Below, one piece after another: positions 53,608 to 56,632 of a stretch of DNA of 56,632 nt. Position 1 is the stretch's first letter; the number at the start of each line of letters is the position of its first letter. Under the pieces are notes generated by a model, which saw only the letters and a list, made by a program, of their open reading frames with translations, searched no databases and had not been told where the DNA came from. Source of the DNA: Acidobacteriota bacterium (GTDB lineage Bacteria; Acidobacteriota; Blastocatellia; Pyrinomonadales; Pyrinomonadaceae); NCBI GenBank assembly GCA_029781855.1, contig JAKOVX010000072.1:1-56632 (forward strand), read 5' to 3'. The translations under genes were made by a program, and so were the position numbers.

Positions 53608-55506
53608 ATGTTTGACGAGAAATTTGATGTGATCGTTATCGGTGCCGGCCACGCGGGATGCGAGGCCGCCTCGGCAAGCGCCCGACTCGGTGCCGAGACG
53701 GCGCTTGTCACGATCAATCTCGACCTGATCGGTCAGATGTCCTGCAATCCGGCAGTCGGAGGTATTGCAAAGGGGCAGGTGGTCCGCGAGATCGATGCTC
53801 TCGGCGGTATCATGGGCCGGGTTATTGACCGCACCGGTATCCAATTTCGTTTGCTCAACCGATCGCGCGGCCCGGCAGTTCAATCTCCTCGCGCGCAGGC
53901 GGACCGCTCTCTATACCGAACGGAAATGCGCCGAGTGCTCGAAGCGACGCCAAACCTTCACCTTTGTCAGGGTCTAGTGATCAGGCTAATTGTTGAGAAT
54001 AATAAGGTTAGCGGTGTTGAGATGCAGGACACCAGGCGATTTGGGGCAAAGGCAGTAGTCGTCGCAACCGGAACTTTCCTTAACGGAACCATTCATACCG
54101 GGCAGCGAACCTTTTCCGCCGGCCGCGCGGGTGAACCGGCGTCGATCGAACTCGCGGAGAACTTGAAGGAACTTGGTTTTCCGGTTGGACGCCTAAAAAC
54201 GGGCACGCCGCCGAGGCTGGACGGCAGGACGATCGACTGGGAGGCTTTTGAACCACAACCTCCGGACGAAAAGCCTGTAGCCTTCTCATTTTCGACCGAA
54301 AAGATCGAACAGCCGCAGATCCAGTGTTTCATCGGGTACACTACGGACGCAGTCCACAACGCGATTCGTGAGAACTTGCATCGATCTCCGCTTTATTCCG
54401 GACAGATCAAGGGAATCGGGCCAAGGTATTGTCCATCGATCGAAGACAAGGTAGTAAAGTTCGCAGACAAGAACCGTCATCAGCTGTTTTTGGAGCCGGA
54501 AGGACACAACACGAACGAAGTGTATTTGAACGGGTTCTCGACGTCACTTCCGTCGGAACTGCAGCTGGCACTGCTCAGGATGATCGAAGGTTTTGAACAA
54601 GTTCAGATCATCCGGCCCGGCTATGCGATCGAATACGATTATGTCGACCCACGTGAATTGCGGCCGACGATGGAATCGACGCGTATGCGCGGACTTTTCC
54701 TGGCCGGTCAGATAAATGGGACAACGGGTTATGAAGAAGCAGCTTGCCAGGGACTATTGGCCGGCATCAATGCCGCATTTTCGGTCGATGGGCGGGGTCC
54801 ATTCACTCTGGAGCGGGACGAAGCGTATATCGGCGTGCTGGCGGACGACCTCATCCGGCACGGCGTCGATGAACCGTACCGGCTCTTTACATCGCGTGCC
54901 GAGGCTCGTCTGACTCTCCGTCACGACAACGCCGATCAGCGGCTGTCGCCGAAGGGAAGGGCTGCCGGTTTGGTAGGCGATACCGACTGGGAGCGGTTCA
55001 ACAGTAAACGTGATCGGATCGCGAACCTGCGAAATGCCCTTGATTCGACTCGCTTTAAGCGGTCTTCGGTCGAATATGCGGGCGTGGCCCAAATTCTAGG
55101 AGCGGATCTTGGGGATTCATTTACGATCTCACAGCTTGCGATGCGACAGGGAGTTGACTCGGACCTGATCCGGCGTCTATTGCCGGCGGAATTGCGAGAC
55201 GACGTTCGCAATGCGGAGCTTGATACTGCCCTTGCGGATTCGATGTACAGCGGCTACATCCTAAAACAGGAGATCGCGACCGAACGTGTAAATCATCACG
55301 ATTCGTTGAAAGTACCCGAAGCCTTCGAATTTGGCCGGATCAGTGGGCTTTCAAATGAGATGATCGAACGGCTTGAGCGGGCACGACCGCGAAATTTCGG
55401 CCAGGTTCGGAGCATAGCCGGACTGACGCCCGCCGCGATCTCAACTGTCTTGGTCCACCTTTCCGCCCAAAAACCGGACCAGTCAACTCAAAACCAGGCC
55501 TCCTGA
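53608..55506 (+). CDS. mnmG: tRNA uridine-5-carboxymethylaminomethyl modification enzyme MnmG
   Basis: A 632-residue protein of usual length. The N-terminus holds the FAD motif [20 protein letters not shown], then [23 protein letters not shown] and [12 protein letters not shown], all MnmG (GidA) signatures; [13 protein letters not shown] and the NGFSTSLP region follow. With MnmE it modifies U34 of certain tRNAs. The ATG has no clear ribosome site but is close to an inverted repeat. It is followed by parA and parB, a neighbourhood common near chromosome origins; rsmG, often between them, is absent. Confidence 0.96.
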   Translation: MFDEKFDVIVIGAGHAGCEAASASARLGAETALVTINLDLIGQMSCNPAVGGIAKGQVVREIDALGGIMGRVIDRTGIQFRLLNRSRGPAVQSPRAQADRSLYRTEMRRVLEATPNLHLCQGLVIRLIVENNKVSGVEMQDTRRFGAKAVVVATGTFLNGTIHTGQRTFSAGRAGEPASIELAENLKELGFPVGRLKTGTPPRLDGRTIDWEAFEPQPPDEKPVAFSFSTEKIEQPQIQCFIGYTTDAVHNAIRENLHRSPLYSGQIKGIGPRYCPSIEDKVVKFADKNRHQLFLEPEGHNTNEVYLNGFSTSLPSELQLALLRMIEGFEQVQIIRPGYAIEYDYVDPRELRPTMESTRMRGLFLAGQINGTTGYEEAACQGLLAGINAAFSVDGRGPFTLERDEAYIGVLADDLIRHGVDEPYRLFTSRAEARLTLRHDNADQRLSPKGRAAGLVGDTDWERFNSKRDRIANLRNALDSTRFKRSSVEYAGVAQILGADLGDSFTISQLAMRQGVDSDLIRRLLPAELRDDVRNAELDTALADSMYSGYILKQEIATERVNHHDSLKVPEAFEFGRISGLSNEMIERLERARPRNFGQVRSIAGLTPAAISTVLVHLSAQKPDQSTQNQAS

Positions 55507-55516
55507 AGCGGTCGTG

Positions 55517-55532
55517 TGTGGTACGTACCACA
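55517..55532. promoter_or_regulatory. parS-like palindrome, copy 1
   Basis: TGTGGTACGTACCACA is a perfect 16-bp palindrome 10 bases after mnmG. It shares the frame TGT-N3-ACGT-N3-ACA with the common parS TGTTTCACGTGAAACA. An identical copy starts exactly 30 bases later. Confidence 0.55.
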
Positions 55533-55546
55533 TCAGGCGATACAAA

Positions 55547-55562
55547 TGTGGTACGTACCACA
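55547..55562. promoter_or_regulatory. parS-like palindrome, copy 2
   Basis: A second identical TGTGGTACGTACCACA, with matching flanks (A before, T after) making an 18-bp palindrome. The 30-bp spacing puts both copies on about the same face of the helix. It is about 90 bases before the parA ATG, so it could be a centromere site, an operator of parAB, or both. Confidence 0.55.
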
Positions 55563-55650
55563 TTTCGCTTTCGAATTCCGCCTGCCTTTGTGCTAACTTT
55601 GATGTTCGCTCGCACGATCTGCAAGAAGCAGGTCGAGAATCACGTTAATT

Positions 55651-56412
55651 ATGGGTAAGATCATTGCCATAGCCAATCAAAAAGGCGGGGTCGGAAAGAC
55701 GACGACAGCCGTAAACCTAGCGGCCGCATTGGCCGCTGAGGACCGAAAGATCTTGCTGGTCGACGCCGATCCGCAGGCGAACGCAACTTCCGGCGCGGGG
55801 ATAACGCGGGCAACGAATCGCCGATCGCTATATAATGCACTGATCTCGGGTGAATCCGTTCGCGACTTGGTCTTGCCGACCGAATTGGCGACGCTTTGGG
55901 TCCTGCCGTCGGATAAGAATCTCGCGGGCGCGGAGATCGAGTTGGTCGAACGAACGGATCGCAGTTATGCGTTGAAGAACCTGCTCACCGATATCAAAGA
56001 CTATTTTCACTACATCCTAATCGATTGTCCTCCGTCGCTCGGTATCCTCACGATCAATGGACTTACGGCAGCGGATTCGTTGCTTGTACCCATACAATGT
56101 GAATATTACGCTCTTGAAGGCGTGACCGAACTCTTCGACACTCTCGCTAGGCTCAGAAGGGAATTGAACCCGAGGCTTACGATCGAGGGGCTTTTGCTAA
56201 CGATGTACGACGAGCGGACCAATCTTTCCGCCGCGGTCTCCAAGGATCTACGAGATTTTTATGGGGCACAGGTACTCCGGACAGTGATTCCGCGTAATGT
56301 CCGCCTCGCTGAAGCTCCGAGCTTTGGGAAACCGATTATGCTGTACGACATACGCTCGAAAGGAGCCGAGAGTTATATGGAACTAGCAAAGGAGATCTTA
56401 GGACATGGCTAG
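55651..56412 (+). CDS. parA: Chromosome partitioning ATPase ParA (Soj)
   Basis: A 253-residue Walker-type ATPase with the deviant P-loop KGGVGKTTTAVNLA, DADPQANATSG and IDCPPSLGILT motifs. It lacks the N-terminal HTH of plasmid ParA proteins, so it is of the chromosomal Soj type. Its end overlaps the start of parB by 8 bases. It acts with ParB bound to parS to separate chromosome origins. Confidence 0.95.
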   Translation: MGKIIAIANQKGGVGKTTTAVNLAAALAAEDRKILLVDADPQANATSGAGITRATNRRSLYNALISGESVRDLVLPTELATLWVLPSDKNLAGAEIELVERTDRSYALKNLLTDIKDYFHYILIDCPPSLGILTINGLTAADSLLVPIQCEYYALEGVTELFDTLARLRRELNPRLTIEGLLLTMYDERTNLSAAVSKDLRDFYGAQVLRTVIPRNVRLAEAPSFGKPIMLYDIRSKGAESYMELAKEILGHG

Positions 56413-56632
56413 ACAAACACTTGGCCGGGGTCTGAGTGCCCTGATCGGCGACGAAAGGCCTCAATTTACCGAAGCGGGAATGCGAGAGATCGACATCGAT
56501 CTTATCGATCCTAATCCGGAACAGCCGCGGACACGATTTTCGGATGAGAAGCTTGACGAGTTAGCCGCGTCGATCCGGGCGAACGGCATTGTCCAACCAA
56601 TCGTACTGCGCGAGGCAGGCAGCCGCTTCCAG
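56405..56632 (+). CDS. parB: Chromosome partitioning protein ParB, N-terminal part
   Basis: The frame from ATG at 56405 reads MARQTLGRGLSALIGDE and then IDIDLIDPNPEQPRTRFSDEKL and ANGIVQPIVLRE before the window ends. These are the start of ParB and its CTPase box region. The DNA-binding HTH is beyond the window, so recognition of the palindromes between mnmG and parA cannot be judged. Confidence 0.93.
   Translation, partial: MARQTLGRGLSALIGDERPQFTEAGMREIDIDLIDPNPEQPRTRFSDEKLDELAASIRANGIVQPIVLREAGSRFQ

Overview
The window looks like chromosomal DNA of an acidobacterium, most likely class Blastocatellia. That placement is inference from gene style: a large carboxypeptidase-regulatory/parallel-beta-helix surface protein, a winged-helix/TPR ToxR-like regulator, a DUF2934-Hsp20 fusion, System II cytochrome c maturation and many multiheme cytochromes. 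No marker RNA gene is present to confirm it, and no tRNA, rRNA, CRISPR array or insertion sequence was seen. Genes are dense and on both strands.

Layout. (1) 1-5.9 kb, minus strand: an NfnAB/SudAB-like NAD(P)H-ferredoxin module followed by a 2-oxoacid:ferredoxin oxidoreductase (gamma-alpha fusion plus beta) and the start of an unrecognised gene. (2) 6.3-14.8 kb: a 2734-residue secreted repeat protein preceded by an overlapping small HTH-like gene, with a divergent winged-helix/TPR regulator. (3) 17.5-29.8 kb: a stress and energy block with a DUF2934-Hsp20, an unusual respiratory complex (b6-type cytochrome b, Rieske protein, two polytopic proteins, one of them CydA-like with a fused cytochrome c), DUF5335, PNPOx-like and universal stress proteins, and a hybrid histidine kinase next to an NtrC-family regulator. 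(4) 29.9-35.3 kb: ResB and CcsA cytochrome c maturation with a TPR protein and a secreted CxxCH/FG-GAP protein. (5) 35.5-40.0 kb, plus strand: two nine-heme cytochromes (one a lipoprotein), a monoheme cytochrome and an octaheme NapC/NirT-like membrane cytochrome. (6) 40.1-48.4 kb, minus strand: a CbcL-like nine-heme/cytochrome b fusion, another nine-heme protein, a second cytochrome b/Rieske pair, an MtrB/PioB-like outer-membrane barrel and an MtrA/DmsE-like decaheme cytochrome. (7) 48.5-49.8 kb: a cNMP-domain protein and a Crp/Fnr regulator. (8) 50-56.6 kb: a glutamate-cysteine-ligase-like/CBS protein, an aspartoacylase-like protein, mnmG, parA and a truncated parB.

How it fits together. Regions 4 to 7 hold about 56 CxxCH-type haem sites, cytochrome maturation, quinol-side membrane proteins, periplasmic carriers, a barrel-plus-decaheme outer-membrane conduit and a regulator. 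I read this as a candidate trans-envelope (extracellular) electron-transfer system.

Two regulatory patterns found by eye tie the window together. Nine sigma-54-like -24/-12 sites (eight with GG-N10-GC, one with GG-N10-GT) lie upstream of the 2-oxoacid oxidoreductase operon, the CydA-like complex, ResB, the monoheme cytochrome, stress genes and others, close to a sigma-54 activator gene. Four TGTGA-N6-TCACA-like sites lie next to the electron-transfer genes, close to a Crp/Fnr gene whose recognition helix (SRETVTR) suits GTGA half-sites. Two identical 16-bp palindromes between mnmG and parA resemble a divergent parS.
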